Assembly (NCBI RefSeq): GCF_900091605.1
Contig: NZ_FMCQ01000005.1
Location: 372,001 to 436,000 of the forward strand
Reading direction: 5' to 3'
Source of the DNA: Micromonospora tulbaghiae
GTDB taxonomy: Bacteria > Actinomycetota > Actinomycetes > Mycobacteriales > Micromonosporaceae
Length of the DNA stretch: 64,000 bases
The notes under the pieces were generated by a model. It had not been told where the DNA came from. It saw nothing but the letters and a program-made list of their open reading frames with translations, and searched no databases. The stretch's first letter is position 1. Every line of letters starts with the position of its first letter. Of this stretch, positions 1 through 8,710 are shown piece after piece. The position numbers were made by a program, and so were the translations under genes.

Positions 1-1823
1 TCGACGCGAAGCTGTCGGTCATCCGGGAGCGGGCGGTCGGCGGCAGCTTCCGCGAGACGCTGACCATCCTCAACCACGACGAGAAGGCTGTCGACCTGGA
101 GATCCGGATGGACGCCGGGTCCGACTTCGCCGACCTGTTCCAGGTCAAGGACGAGATCCTGAACAAGAAGGGCGAACACTACGCCGAGGCCGAGTCGGAC
201 CGGCTGCGCCTGGGCTACCGGCGCGGCAACTTCCGGCGCGAGACGCTCGTCTCCGCCAACCAGCCGGCCCGCTACGACCAGCGCGGCTTCGCCTGGAGCA
301 TCCGGCTGGAACCCAACGAGCAGTGGGACGCCGTCATCGACGTGCAGACGTTCGCGATCGGCCCCGGCGGCCGGGACCTGCGGATGGGACTGCGCGCGCA
401 CGGCACCGAGCGGCTCGCGCTCCAGCACGACCTGGAGGAGTGGATCAGCCGGGCCCCGAAGCTGAACAGCGAGCACGAGCAACTCGCCGCGACGTACCGG
501 CGGAGCCTGGTCGACCTCGCGGCGCTGCGCTTCTCACCGCTGTCGCTCGGCGGGCAGACGCTGCCCGCGGCCGGCCTGCCCTGGTTCATGACCATGTTCG
601 GCCGGGACAGCATCCTCACCTGCCTCCAGGTGCTGCCGTTCGCGCCGGAGATGTCGAAGACCACGCTGCGGATCCTCGGCGCGCTCCAGGGCACGCGGTT
701 CGACGACTTCCGGGACGAGGATCCGGGGCGGATCCTGCACGAGATGCGGTACGGCGAGACCGCCGCGTTCGAGGAGCAGCCGCACTCGCCGTACTACGGC
801 TCGGTGGACGCGACCCCGCTGTTCGTGGTGCTGCTCGACGAGTACGAGCGGTGGAGCGGCGACGGCGCGCTGGTCAAGGAGCTGGAACGGGAGTGCCGGG
901 CCGCGCTGAAGTGGGTCGACGACTACGCCGACCTGCTCGGCAACGGCTACATCTGGTACGAGCGGCGCAACACCGACACCGGCCTGGAGAACCAGTGCTG
1001 GAAGGACTCGTGGGACTCCATCTCGTACGCCGACGGCACGCTGCCGCCGTTCCCCCGGGCCACCTGCGAGGTGCAGGGGTACGCGTACGACGCGAAGATG
1101 CGGGCCGCCCGGATGGCCCGGGAGTTCTGGGGCGACCCCACGTACGCCGATCAGCTGGAACGCGAGGCGGCGGAGCTGAAGCGGCGCTTCAACAACGACT
1201 GGTGGGTCGCCGACCGCGGCTTCTACGCGCTCGCACTGGACCCGGACGGGCGCCAGTGCGACGTGCTCACCTCCAACATCGGCCACCTGCTGTGGAGCGG
1301 GATCGTGGACGACGAGCGGGCGCCGAAGGTCGCCGAGCATCTGGTCGGCCCGCGGCTCTGGTCCGGCTGGGGGGTGCGGACGCTGGCCGAGGGCGAGGTC
1401 CGCTACAACCCGATCGGCTACCACAACGGCACGATCTGGCCGTTCGACAACTCGTTCGTCGCCTGGGGCCTGCGCCGGTACGGCTTCGCCGAGGAGGCCG
1501 CCACAGTCGCAAACGGCATCCTCGACGCGGCCACCTACTTCGAGGGCCGGCTGCCGGAGGCGTTCGGCGGCTACCAGCGCGAGCTGACCAAGTTCCCGGT
1601 GGAGTACCCGACCGCGTGCAGCCCGCAGGCGTGGTCCACCGGGGCGCCGCTGCTGCTGCTGCGCACCATGCTGGGGCTGGAGCCGCACGACAAGCACCTG
1701 GCGGTCGACCCGCGGCTGCCGGTGGGTATGGGACGGATCGAGGTGCTGGACATCCCGGGTCGCTGGGGCCGGGTGGACGCGTTCGCCCGGGGCCGGCTCG
1801 ACCTCGACGAGCTGGCCGACTGA
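1..1823 (+). CDS. Amylo-alpha-1,6-glucosidase / glycogen debranching enzyme-type protein (5' end missing)
   Basis: The reading frame is open from base 3, so this is the C-terminal ~606 residues of a longer protein whose start lies left of the window. The beginning has the beta-rich look of the N-terminal domain of bacterial debranching enzymes (KLSVIRERAVGGSF). A large (alpha/alpha)6-barrel follows, recognisable from WFMTMFGRDS at about 582-611, the KDSWDS segment near 1003-1020 and YHNGTIWPFDNS near 1420-1455. The family hydrolyses alpha-1,6 branches or related glucosides in the cytoplasm. Substrate cannot be decided from sequence. It converges on the next, minus-strand gene with only 49 bp between them. 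Confidence 0.85.
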   Translation, partial: DAKLSVIRERAVGGSFRETLTILNHDEKAVDLEIRMDAGSDFADLFQVKDEILNKKGEHYAEAESDRLRLGYRRGNFRRETLVSANQPARYDQRGFAWSIRLEPNEQWDAVIDVQTFAIGPGGRDLRMGLRAHGTERLALQHDLEEWISRAPKLNSEHEQLAATYRRSLVDLAALRFSPLSLGGQTLPAAGLPWFMTMFGRDSILTCLQVLPFAPEMSKTTLRILGALQGTRFDDFRDEDPGRILHEMRYGETAAFEEQPHSPYYGSVDATPLFVVLLDEYERWSGDGALVKELERECRAALKWVDDYADLLGNGYIWYERRNTDTGLENQCWKDSWDSISYADGTLPPFPRATCEVQGYAYDAKMRAARMAREFWGDPTYADQLEREAAELKRRFNNDWWVADRGFYALALDPDGRQCDVLTSNIGHLLWSGIVDDERAPKVAEHLVGPRLWSGWGVRTLAEGEVRYNPIGYHNGTIWPFDNSFVAWGLRRYGFAEEAATVANGILDAATYFEGRLPEAFGGYQRELTKFPVEYPTACSPQAWSTGAPLLLLRTMLGLEPHDKHLAVDPRLPVGMGRIEVLDIPGRWGRVDAFARGRLDLDELAD

Positions 1824-1872
1824 GCGGGCCGGCGCCGGGACGGCGGGTCGGTGCCGTGCTCGGGGCGGCGGT

Positions 1873-2262
1873 TCAGTGCCCGGGCGGCGGCGCGGTGTGT
1901 GCCTCGTTCGGCGGGAGCAGGCAGAACTCGTTGCCCTCCGGGTCGGCAAGCACGGTCCAGCGCGGCAGCTCGCGGACGACTGTCGCGCCCGCCTCCAGAA
2001 CCGCGGCCCGCTCCTCGGCGTCGCCGACCAGGTCGAGGTGGATCCGGCCGGGCTCCGGCAACACGTCGGCGGGGCTGATCCACAGATCCGGACGCCGCCC
2101 GTGCGGATCGCGCAGCAGCACCGCCTCCGTCGGCGCGAGCGTGCCCTCGGCGAGCTTCACCCGGTCCGCCTCGACCACCGGCAGCCCGGTGACCGCACTC
2201 CAGAACGGGGCCAGCAGGTAGGGGTCGCGGCAGTGGATGACGATCGCGGCGAGGTCGGGCAT
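1873..2262 (-). CDS. VOC / glyoxalase-like domain protein
   Basis: A 129-residue single-domain protein of the vicinal-oxygen-chelate fold. It begins AAIVIHCRDPYLLAPFWSAV, has the middle strand RIHLDLVGDAEERA, and ends DPEGNEFCLLP, the usual closing strand of small glyoxalase/bleomycin-resistance-like proteins. The fold is normally dimeric with a metal at the interface, but the substrate here is unknown. The ATG is preceded by TAGGTT six bases upstream, a -10-like hexamer, so the transcript may be leaderless. That hexamer overlaps the stop codon of the upstream hydrolase gene. Confidence 0.8.
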   Translation of the reverse strand: MPDLAAIVIHCRDPYLLAPFWSAVTGLPVVEADRVKLAEGTLAPTEAVLLRDPHGRRPDLWISPADVLPEPGRIHLDLVGDAEERAAVLEAGATVVRELPRWTVLADPEGNEFCLLPPNEAHTAPPPGH

Positions 2263-2271
2263 GCCTCGAAC

Positions 2272-2931
2272 CTAGTCGCCCGCGACGGCGGGCAGGACGC
2301 TGTCCAGGAACGCGGCGGCAGCCGCGCGCAGGTCGGGCCGGGCCAGGTCGAGCGCGTGACCGCCGTGGGTGAGCCAGAGGTGCGCCGGGTGCCCGGCGGC
2401 GAGCAGCCGGCCGGCCAGTTCGACCGGCTGGGCGGCCGGCACCGCGACGTCGTCGCGCCCCTGGACCAGCAGCACCGGCACGCCGGAGCCGAGGTGGGTG
2501 GCGACGGTCGCGTCGACGGTGGCCGGGTCGCCCGCGGCCGGCGGATGGCCCAGCAGGTCGGTCCACGGGTCGTCGCCGGGGGCGCGCCGGCGCCGCTGCT
2601 CCGGGTCGAGCGGGTCGACGGGGGCCCAGTACGCGAGCACCCCGGCCACGTCGCCGGGCCGGTCCACCCCGCGCAGGCCGAGCTGAAGGGCCAGCATCCC
2701 GCCGGCCGAGTCACCGCCCACCAGCAGCGGCAGGCCGCCCGCCTCGGCCCGGGCGGCCCGGGCCGAGACGCGGACGTCGTCGAGCTGGGCCGGCCAGCGC
2801 GCCTGGTGCGAGAACCGGTACGTGGCCGGCACCACGCGCAGCCCGAGGGACGCGAGCGCCGTCCCGTCCTCCTCGGCCCGGGCCCGCCAGCCTCCGCCGT
2901 GAATCCAGAGCAGCACAGCGCGTTCAGTCAT
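2272..2931 (-). CDS. Alpha/beta hydrolase (HGGGW, GDSAGG type)
   Basis: A 219-residue alpha/beta-hydrolase of the hormone-sensitive-lipase/arylformamidase-like shape. The oxyanion segment is LLWIHGGGW near residues 7-15, the nucleophile elbow is GGDSAGG near residues 69-75, and the acid and histidine are probably in VQGRDD and THGGHALDL. The likely role is small-ester or amide hydrolysis in the cytoplasm. The start was put at the ATG giving MTERAVLLW; longer in-frame extensions reach antisense into the acyltransferase and lack hydrolase character. It is divergent from plsC across 99 bp and is followed 9 bp later by the VOC gene on the same strand. An arylformamidase role is possible but unproven. 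Confidence 0.75.
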   Translation of the reverse strand: MTERAVLLWIHGGGWRARAEEDGTALASLGLRVVPATYRFSHQARWPAQLDDVRVSARAARAEAGGLPLLVGGDSAGGMLALQLGLRGVDRPGDVAGVLAYWAPVDPLDPEQRRRRAPGDDPWTDLLGHPPAAGDPATVDATVATHLGSGVPVLLVQGRDDVAVPAAQPVELAGRLLAAGHPAHLWLTHGGHALDLARPDLRAAAAAFLDSVLPAVAGD

Positions 2932-3030
2932 GGCGCCATCGTCGCCGGGCCCGGGCCGGTGCGCGACCCGGGTCTGCCGAGGGCAGATCGGCCCTACGGT
3001 CGCGTAACCTACTCGGGGTAAAGTTTCGAC

Positions 3031-3783
3031 ATGTCGGAACTCGTGTACCCCCCTGTGATCACCGCCGCGAAGACGATGTTCCGGCTCCTCGACCTGCGCC
3101 TCGACGTGTCCGGCAGCGACCACGTGCCGCACACCGGCGGCGCCGTGCTCGCGTCCAACCACGTGAGCTACCTCGACTTCATCTTCTGCGGCTACGGCGC
3201 GCACCCGGCCAAGCGGCTGGTCCGGTTCATGGCGAAGGACAGCGTCTTCCGGCACCGCGTCTCCGGTCCGCTGATGCGCGGCATGAAGCACATCCCGGTC
3301 AACCGGTCCGCCGGCGCCGGCTCGTACGCCGCCGCGGTGAGCGCGCTGCGCGGGGGCGAGGTGGTGGGCGTCTTCCCGGAGGCGACGATCAGCCGCTCCT
3401 TCACCGTGAAGGACCTGAAGAACGGCGCGGCCCGGATGTCGCAGGAGGCGGGCGTGCCGCTGCTGCCGGTCGCGCTCTGGGGCACCCAGCGGCTGTGGAC
3501 GAAGGGCCGCCCGCGCACGCTGACCCGCCGGCACACCCCGATCACCATCATCGTCGGCGACCCGATGGACCCGTCCGCCTACCCGGACGCCACAGCCATG
3601 ACCGCCGACCTGCGTACCCGCTTGTCGGCGCTGGTCGACCGGGCCCAGCGGGAGTACCCGGACAAGCCGTCCGGCCCGGACGACACCTGGTGGCAGCCGG
3701 CGCACCTGGGCGGCAGCGCGCCGACCCCGGAGGAGGCAGTCGAGCTGGACCGGTCCGAGCGCCGCACCCGCAGCGCCTCCTGA
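3031..3783 (+). CDS. plsC: 1-acyl-sn-glycerol-3-phosphate acyltransferase (PlsC family)
   Basis: A 250-residue PlsC-type acyltransferase that transfers an acyl chain to lysophosphatidate, or a related acceptor, at the inner face of the membrane. The catalytic HX4D motif is HVSYLD (His44, Asp49). Motif III is present as VFPEATIS and the final substrate strand as LLPVALWGTQ. The C-terminal tail (EEAVELDRSERRTRSAS) looks disordered. TAAAGT sits six bases before the ATG, with no Shine-Dalgarno sequence, so a leaderless transcript is likely. Actinomycetes carry several PlsC paralogues, so the exact acceptor lipid is uncertain. Confidence 0.85.
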   Translation: MSELVYPPVITAAKTMFRLLDLRLDVSGSDHVPHTGGAVLASNHVSYLDFIFCGYGAHPAKRLVRFMAKDSVFRHRVSGPLMRGMKHIPVNRSAGAGSYAAAVSALRGGEVVGVFPEATISRSFTVKDLKNGAARMSQEAGVPLLPVALWGTQRLWTKGRPRTLTRRHTPITIIVGDPMDPSAYPDATAMTADLRTRLSALVDRAQREYPDKPSGPDDTWWQPAHLGGSAPTPEEAVELDRSERRTRSAS

Positions 3784-4566
3784 CTACGCCGGGTTCCGCT
3801 GCGGGGGAGCGTCAGCAGGCGGAGCCGGGTGGTCGTGGGCGGGGAAGCCGGACCACGCCCACGGCGACGCCTCGGCCTCGGCCTCGGCCTCGGGCGGACG
3901 GTAGTAGTCGTCGCGGGACAGGAACTCCACCGGCAGCGAGCCCGGCAGCGTCACGGTGCCCAGCGTCGGACCGGGGGAGGCGGCCCCCCGGACGGCGAGG
4001 ACGTCCCGTTCCGGCGGGGACAGGTCCACCAGGTCGGCGTTGGCGAGCCGGAACCCGGCCACCGAGCGGCGTACCTGCCGGGCCAGCCCGGCGACCAGAC
4101 CGACCGGGCCGGTCAGCGCCAGCGCCGGCTGCCGGATGGTGCGCAGCGCGTCGCAGACGATGCGCAGCTCGGCGATGCCGTCGCCCACCTCGGCCAGTTC
4201 CAGCCGGGACGGCCACTGCCAGCGGATCTGGCCGCTGACCAGGCGGGACAGCCGGACCGGACGCCGGTGCCGGGCACCCGCCCGGCTGTCCCGCCCGGAG
4301 ACCACAGACAGTTCGGAACCGGTGCAGACGTACGCCAGCCGTCGCTCGGTCACGGTGATCGTCGCCGGCGAGGGCAGCGACCAGCAGCGGACGTCCTCGC
4401 TCGGACCGAGCAGGTGACCGGCGACGCGCAGGCAGTGCTGACCGAGCAGACGTTCGCCCGGCTCGGGCACCAGCTCGTAGCGCCGGTCGAGCACGGGACG
4501 GGTGGGGTCGTCGTCGGCGTCGAACCGATGCGGTCCGACGAAGAAGGGTGTGGCGTCCTCCGGCAC
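3784..4566 (-). CDS. Conserved actinobacterial-type protein of unknown function
   Basis: I do not recognise this 260-residue protein. The start was placed at a GTG (VPEDATPFF) because GGGAGG lies seven bases upstream. An ATG 66 bases earlier (4632) also keeps the frame open but has no such site. The protein is soluble-looking and beta-rich in the middle (PSPATITVTERRLAYVCTGSEL; RRPVRLSRLVSGQIRWQW), which suggests a PH- or GRAM-like barrel, but that is only an impression. The tail is acidic and proline-rich, with an EAEAEAEA run. It follows the LuxR-type regulator on the same strand after 74 bp and may belong to that operon. Confidence 0.6.
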   Translation of the reverse strand: MPEDATPFFVGPHRFDADDDPTRPVLDRRYELVPEPGERLLGQHCLRVAGHLLGPSEDVRCWSLPSPATITVTERRLAYVCTGSELSVVSGRDSRAGARHRRPVRLSRLVSGQIRWQWPSRLELAEVGDGIAELRIVCDALRTIRQPALALTGPVGLVAGLARQVRRSVAGFRLANADLVDLSPPERDVLAVRGAASPGPTLGTVTLPGSLPVEFLSRDDYYRPPEAEAEAEASPWAWSGFPAHDHPAPPADAPPQRNPA

Positions 4567-4640
4567 GGTACGACCTCCCGATGACGGTTGGCGGTACCGG
4601 TCAGCCTGCCCGGTTCCTGGGGTGACTGTCATGACACCTG

Positions 4641-5357
4641 TTAGGGGGTCGGCCGGTCGGCCGACGCCTGCGACCGGTAGATGCCGATATCTTCCGGTCG
4701 GACGAGTCCGTCCTCGATCGCCCGGGCGAGCAGTGCCGCCTTCGTGGCGGCCGGGCGCCCCGCTCGGGTGTATTTGATCCGCGCACGGTCGACGTACTGC
4801 TTCACGGTGTGCTCACTGATCTGCATCCGGCGGGCCACCGACGCCTTCGACATCGACTGGAACCACAGCAGCAGCGCCTCGCGCTCCTTGTCCGACAGGG
4901 ACGGACGATCCGGGCGGGCGTCACCCACCATCGCGCCGGCCAGAGCCGGCGGCACGTACGGCCGGTCGCTCGCCGCCGCCAGCACGGTGGCCACACAGTG
5001 CTCGCGCCCCTCGTGCTTGGCCAGGAACGCCACCGCCCCGGCGTCGAGCGCGGCAAGCATGGTCGTCGGGTCGCTGTGCTCGGAGTAGACCACCACCCGG
5101 CGCCCGGCCGCGCTCAGCTCGGCCAGCTTGTCCAGCACCATCCGGCCGTGCAGGCGCAGGTCGAGCAGCACCACCTCGGCGTCCGGCGCGGCCCGCAGCA
5201 CCTCGTCCGGGTCGTCGCCGGTGGCCAGCACCCGCAACCGGGGTTCGCGGGCCAGCCAGGCGCGCACCCCGTCGATCACCACCGGATGGTCGTCCACGAT
5301 CGCCACCCCGATCGGGGTTCCGGCGTTCACGTCCGCCGCCAGCGGGTCTGCGTCCAT
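4641..5357 (-). CDS. LuxR-family (NarL/FixJ type) response regulator
   Basis: A 238-residue two-component response regulator. The receiver domain covers residues 15-125, with acidic residues Asp22-Asp23, phosphoacceptor Asp66 in VVLLDLRL, Ser92 in VYSEHSD and Lys114 in FLAKHEG. A LuxR-type helix-turn-helix covers about 155-215 (LSDKEREALLLW, ISEHTVKQYVDRARIKY). It should bind DNA as a dimer once phosphorylated. Its start overlaps the end of the kinase-like membrane gene by 31 bp, so the two are translationally coupled. The probable phosphodonor is the true histidine kinase two genes upstream. Confidence 0.9.
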   Translation of the reverse strand: MDADPLAADVNAGTPIGVAIVDDHPVVIDGVRAWLAREPRLRVLATGDDPDEVLRAAPDAEVVLLDLRLHGRMVLDKLAELSAAGRRVVVYSEHSDPTTMLAALDAGAVAFLAKHEGREHCVATVLAAASDRPYVPPALAGAMVGDARPDRPSLSDKEREALLLWFQSMSKASVARRMQISEHTVKQYVDRARIKYTRAGRPAATKAALLARAIEDGLVRPEDIGIYRSQASADRPTP

Positions 5358-6523
5358 CTGATCTCCCCGTCCCGCTCGTGCAGGTGTTCCACCGGCCCGT
5401 CCCCGCCGGTCGCCGGCTCGTCCGGGCCGTCGTGCTCCGGTGTCACCAGGCTGACCACCACCTCGTCCGGGGCCGCGACCACTGTGAGCCGGGCCCAGCC
5501 CTCGGCGGCGGCGAGCGCCGCGGTGAGCGGGTCGGCCAGGCCGCGCCTGATCTCCACCGGCAGTTCCGGTGGCGTGCCGACCGACACCAGGTCGATCGGC
5601 AGTCCGTTGCGCTCGGCCAGGTCGGCCGCCGCACGCAGTTCGTGCAGCAGCGCGTCCGGAACGTCGTCCGACTCGGCGATCAGCCGGCGCAGCCGGGCCG
5701 CCGCCAGCACCGCGCGCCGCCGTACCGCCGGGTCGGCCGGGTCGGCGTCGCCCGCCGCCAGTTCGGCCAGCACCTCCTCTGCCGTGCCGCTGACCAGGGC
5801 CAGCCGCGCCTGCCGTTCGGTGCGGGCCCGCTCGGCCGCCTCCCGCTCCGCCGCCACGGCGAGCGTCGCCGCCGCGGTGGCCGCCCGACCCCGGGCCTGC
5901 GCGGTGAGCGCCGCCGCGCCGACGAAGACCGCCACCGGCAGGGTGGAGGTGCCGTAGACGTACATCGCGGCCCGGCTCAGGTCGGCCGGGGCGGTCGCCC
6001 CGTACAGCACCACCGCCGCCAGCGCCGTCGTGCCGTGCGCCGCGAGCATGACCAGCAGCCAGCGCACCGGCCGCTGCCAGAGCACCAGCAGGAAGAACCA
6101 GGCCAGGCCGCCCCACACCCAGTTGGCGGTGCTGAACAGGAACCGTTCGCCGGCCCCGGCGACCACCGCCGCGTCGACCACCAGCAGCACCGCGGCCAGC
6201 GGCCCGGCCGCCGGCAGCCCGCCGCGCAGCAGCCGTACGCCGGCCCCGACCCCGACCAGCGCGGTCACCAGCCAGCCCGCCGCCACCACGGCCGGGAAGG
6301 CCATCCCCGGTCCGGCCCGCAACACGGCCGGCAGCGCGACCGCCAGGTGCCAGGCCGCCGCGATGACGATCACGGCGATCCGCGCGCCACCGTCGGACGC
6401 GTCGGCCACCGCGTGCGCCTCCGGCGGGGCGGTGGCCGCTCCGGAGCGCGTCGCCGCGCGCGGCCGGGGCAGCGGGCGCAGCGCGGGGCCGGCCGACACG
6501 GCCGTACCCGACTCACTCGCCAT
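5327..6523 (-). CDS. Polytopic membrane protein resembling a histidine kinase but lacking kinase motifs
   Basis: A 398-residue protein with about six hydrophobic segments (roughly residues 45-205), then a charged helical stretch (AAEREAAERARTERQARLAL) where a DHp helix would stand, and a C-terminal domain ending in beta-like strands (WARLTVVAAPDEVVVSLV). It sits exactly where a second sensor kinase would be. However, the dimerisation helix has no phosphoacceptor histidine, and no N-, G1- or G2-box of the HATPase domain can be seen. It overlaps the kinase upstream by 11 bp and the regulator downstream by 31 bp. I infer a pseudokinase that senses a signal or modulates its partner. Confidence 0.7.
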   Translation of the reverse strand: MASESGTAVSAGPALRPLPRPRAATRSGAATAPPEAHAVADASDGGARIAVIVIAAAWHLAVALPAVLRAGPGMAFPAVVAAGWLVTALVGVGAGVRLLRGGLPAAGPLAAVLLVVDAAVVAGAGERFLFSTANWVWGGLAWFFLLVLWQRPVRWLLVMLAAHGTTALAAVVLYGATAPADLSRAAMYVYGTSTLPVAVFVGAAALTAQARGRAATAAATLAVAAEREAAERARTERQARLALVSGTAEEVLAELAAGDADPADPAVRRRAVLAAARLRRLIAESDDVPDALLHELRAAADLAERNGLPIDLVSVGTPPELPVEIRRGLADPLTAALAAAEGWARLTVVAAPDEVVVSLVTPEHDGPDEPATGGDGPVEHLHERDGEIRWTQTRWRRT

Positions 6524-7688
6524 CGGACCACTCCAGCCGAATCCGGGTGCCGGCGCCAGGGGCGGAAGTCACCACCGCCCGACCGCCCACAGTGCTCATC
6601 CTCCCGTGGATCGACTCGCGCAGCCCGTACCGGTGGGCCGGGACCGTGGACGGGTCGAACCCGGGACCGTCGTCGACCACCTCGACCACGACGGTGCCGC
6701 CCTCGCGGGCCAGGCACAGCGACGTGGCCGCGCCCGGCGCGTGCCGCGCCACGTTCGCCAGCGCGGCGGCGGCGCTGTCGGCGAGCGCCGTGGCGACCTC
6801 CGCCGGCAGCCGGCACGGCGCAAGCGTCGCGGTCACCGCCGGCCCGGGCGTCCCGGCCAGCACCTCGCGCAGACGTTCGTCCAGGTCGGCCTCGCCGGCC
6901 GCGGTCGCGGTCCGCGCACCCGCCAGGGCGGTGAGGGTACGCAGATCGTCTGCGCACCGCCGGCGCAACGTCGCCGAGTCCGGTACGGCGCCGAGGCCGA
7001 CCATGGTGAGCGTGCCCAGGACGGTGTCGTGCAGGTCGCGGTTCTGCCGCCGTTCGTCCTCGCGGGCCGCACGCGCCACCACCGCCTCGCGGGACAGGCG
7101 CTGGTAGTCGGCGAACGCGGCGTCGGCGCGGCCGATCCGGCGGCGCATCACCGCCGTCATCACCGCCGTGCTGCCGGTCTGCACCAGCAGCGTCCCGGCG
7201 TGGGCCCGCGCCTCGGCAGGGTCGCCGGCCAGCGTGGCGCCGGTGACGTACGCGGCGGTGACCAGCAGACCGGCCGGCACGGACCAGCGGGCCGGGGCGG
7301 TGGCCTGCGCGTTGATGACTGTCGAGCTGGCCAGCACCGCGACCCAGCTCGCCTCGCCTGGCAGCACCTCCGGCGCGACCAGCCACGGCACGGCGAGCGC
7401 GGTGGCGGTGGTCAGCGCCACGTCACCGGCGACCAGCGCGCCGCCGATCCCGTGCCGGAACGCGCGGAACGCGTACCAGACCGACCAGGCGGTCAGCACG
7501 ACGACCGCGGGGATCAGCAGCGCCACCCGCACCGGCGGCGTACGCACCGACAGCGCGACCGCAGCGCCGACCAGGCCGCAGGTGAGCCGAAGCAGCGCCG
7601 GCGTGGTCGTGAAGATCAGGCCGAACGCGTCACCCGCCGGACGGGCCGGCGAGGGCCGTGACAGGGGCATGGCGGCAGCGACCGGCAT
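6513..7688 (-). CDS. Sensor histidine kinase (DesK/NarL-partner type)
   Basis: A 391-residue membrane sensor kinase. Hydrophobic segments span residues 25-180. The HisKA_3-type helix has the phosphoacceptor His220 in NRDLHDTVLGTL. The ATPase domain shows the N-box Asn312 (ALANVARHA), the G1 box VDDGPGF at 338-344, the G2 box YGLRESI at 354-360 and GAGTRI at 378-383. The start was placed at MPVAAAMP because GGAAGG lies about ten bases upstream; a longer frame from 7778 has no comparable site. It is the first gene of the signalling operon and should phosphorylate the regulator at 4641-5357. The input signal is unknown. Confidence 0.9.
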   Translation of the reverse strand: MPVAAAMPLSRPSPARPAGDAFGLIFTTTPALLRLTCGLVGAAVALSVRTPPVRVALLIPAVVVLTAWSVWYAFRAFRHGIGGALVAGDVALTTATALAVPWLVAPEVLPGEASWVAVLASSTVINAQATAPARWSVPAGLLVTAAYVTGATLAGDPAEARAHAGTLLVQTGSTAVMTAVMRRRIGRADAAFADYQRLSREAVVARAAREDERRQNRDLHDTVLGTLTMVGLGAVPDSATLRRRCADDLRTLTALAGARTATAAGEADLDERLREVLAGTPGPAVTATLAPCRLPAEVATALADSAAAALANVARHAPGAATSLCLAREGGTVVVEVVDDGPGFDPSTVPAHRYGLRESIHGRMSTVGGRAVVTSAPGAGTRIRLEWSDGE

Positions 7689-7836
7689 CGGGGGGATGTC
7701 CTTCCGGCAGCGACCCGGCCGGGTCCGCGCGGCATAGATTGACGCTGGAGAATAACATGGTTTGTCGCAACTGGTCACCCTTGGTGCTTGACGAGTTTCG
7801 TTCCGGCGTAAAGCAGGCGGCGGTCCGGCCCGACGG

Positions 7837-8637
7837 TCAGCGGCGCGCGGCGGCGAGCAGGTGGGCGCTGGCGCCGACGATCGCGGCGTCCCGCTCGAAC
7901 GTCTCGGCGCAGGCCACCGCGTCGGCGAACAACCGCTCGTGCGACCCGGTGCCGAGCGCGTTCAGCAGCGGCCACAGCGGACCCTCCACCCCGTACACCT
8001 CCGGGGTGGGCAGTCCGGCCGCGACGAAGTCGGCGGCCAGTTCCTCCGGCCGATGGAAGAACGCGGTGGTGAACCCGGTGCGCGGATCGTTCACGCCGGT
8101 CTCGTACTCGGCGCGCAGCAACTGACGGTTGTGCTCGTCCACGCGGCCCTGCGCGCTCAGGTCGATCAGCGCGGCGTGGCGGCTGATCGCCGCCGCCACG
8201 ACCGTCCCGCCCGGCCGGGTCACCCGCGCCGCCTCGCGCAGCGCCGCCACCCGGTCGGCCTGCCGCGGCAGGTGGTAGAGCGGGCCGAGCAGCAGCGTCG
8301 CGTCCGCCGCCGCGTCGGGCGACGGCAACGCGCGGGCGTCACCCACCGACGCGGTCACCAGCGGGTACGCGGACCGCGCCGCCGCCACGTGCGCGGGCAC
8401 CAGGTCGACCAGGTGCACCCGGTAACCGGCCGCGGCGAGCGGGCCCGCGTAGGCCCCGGGACCGCCGCCGACGTCCAGCACGTCCGCGGGTGCGGCGGGC
8501 AGCAGCCGGGCGAGCAGATCCCGGGTACGCCGTGCCTCCAGCCGGCCCTGCGGTGACCCTTCCAGCCGGTCGGCCTCGACGTAGACCTCTGTGTAGTAGC
8601 GACTGATGTCCGGCTCGGCCGGGCGGTGTGCGGGCAT
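7837..8637 (-). CDS. SAM-dependent methyltransferase, class I
   Basis: A 266-residue Rossmann-fold methyltransferase. The SAM-binding motif I is VLDVGGGPGAY at residues 53-63, motif II is the acidic end of VHLVDLVP near 74-81, the motif III region is GDARALP, and the post-II segment DATLLLGPLYHLP matches the ubiquinone/menaquinone-type subgroup. The methyl acceptor is not predictable. The start was chosen at MPAHRPAEPDISRYY; upstream extension would overlap the divergent membrane-anchored gene and has no domain content. The nearest minus-strand neighbour starts at 7688, 148 bp further downstream, so this is probably a single-gene unit. Confidence 0.85.
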   Translation of the reverse strand: MPAHRPAEPDISRYYTEVYVEADRLEGSPQGRLEARRTRDLLARLLPAAPADVLDVGGGPGAYAGPLAAAGYRVHLVDLVPAHVAAARSAYPLVTASVGDARALPSPDAAADATLLLGPLYHLPRQADRVAALREAARVTRPGGTVVAAAISRHAALIDLSAQGRVDEHNRQLLRAEYETGVNDPRTGFTTAFFHRPEELAADFVAAGLPTPEVYGVEGPLWPLLNALGTGSHERLFADAVACAETFERDAAIVGASAHLLAAARR

Positions 8638-8710
8638 CGATCGATGGTCGCCGAGAAGCGGAGCCGCAGCATCCGGTTTACGGTTGCCGGCGTTTCCTAC
8701 CCTGCGGGGT

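Noticed and set aside
8606..8710. N-terminal extension of the DUF4878-like protein
   Set aside because: The extension overlaps the divergent methyltransferase start and lacks similarity; the internal ATG has a -10 hexamer at the right distance.
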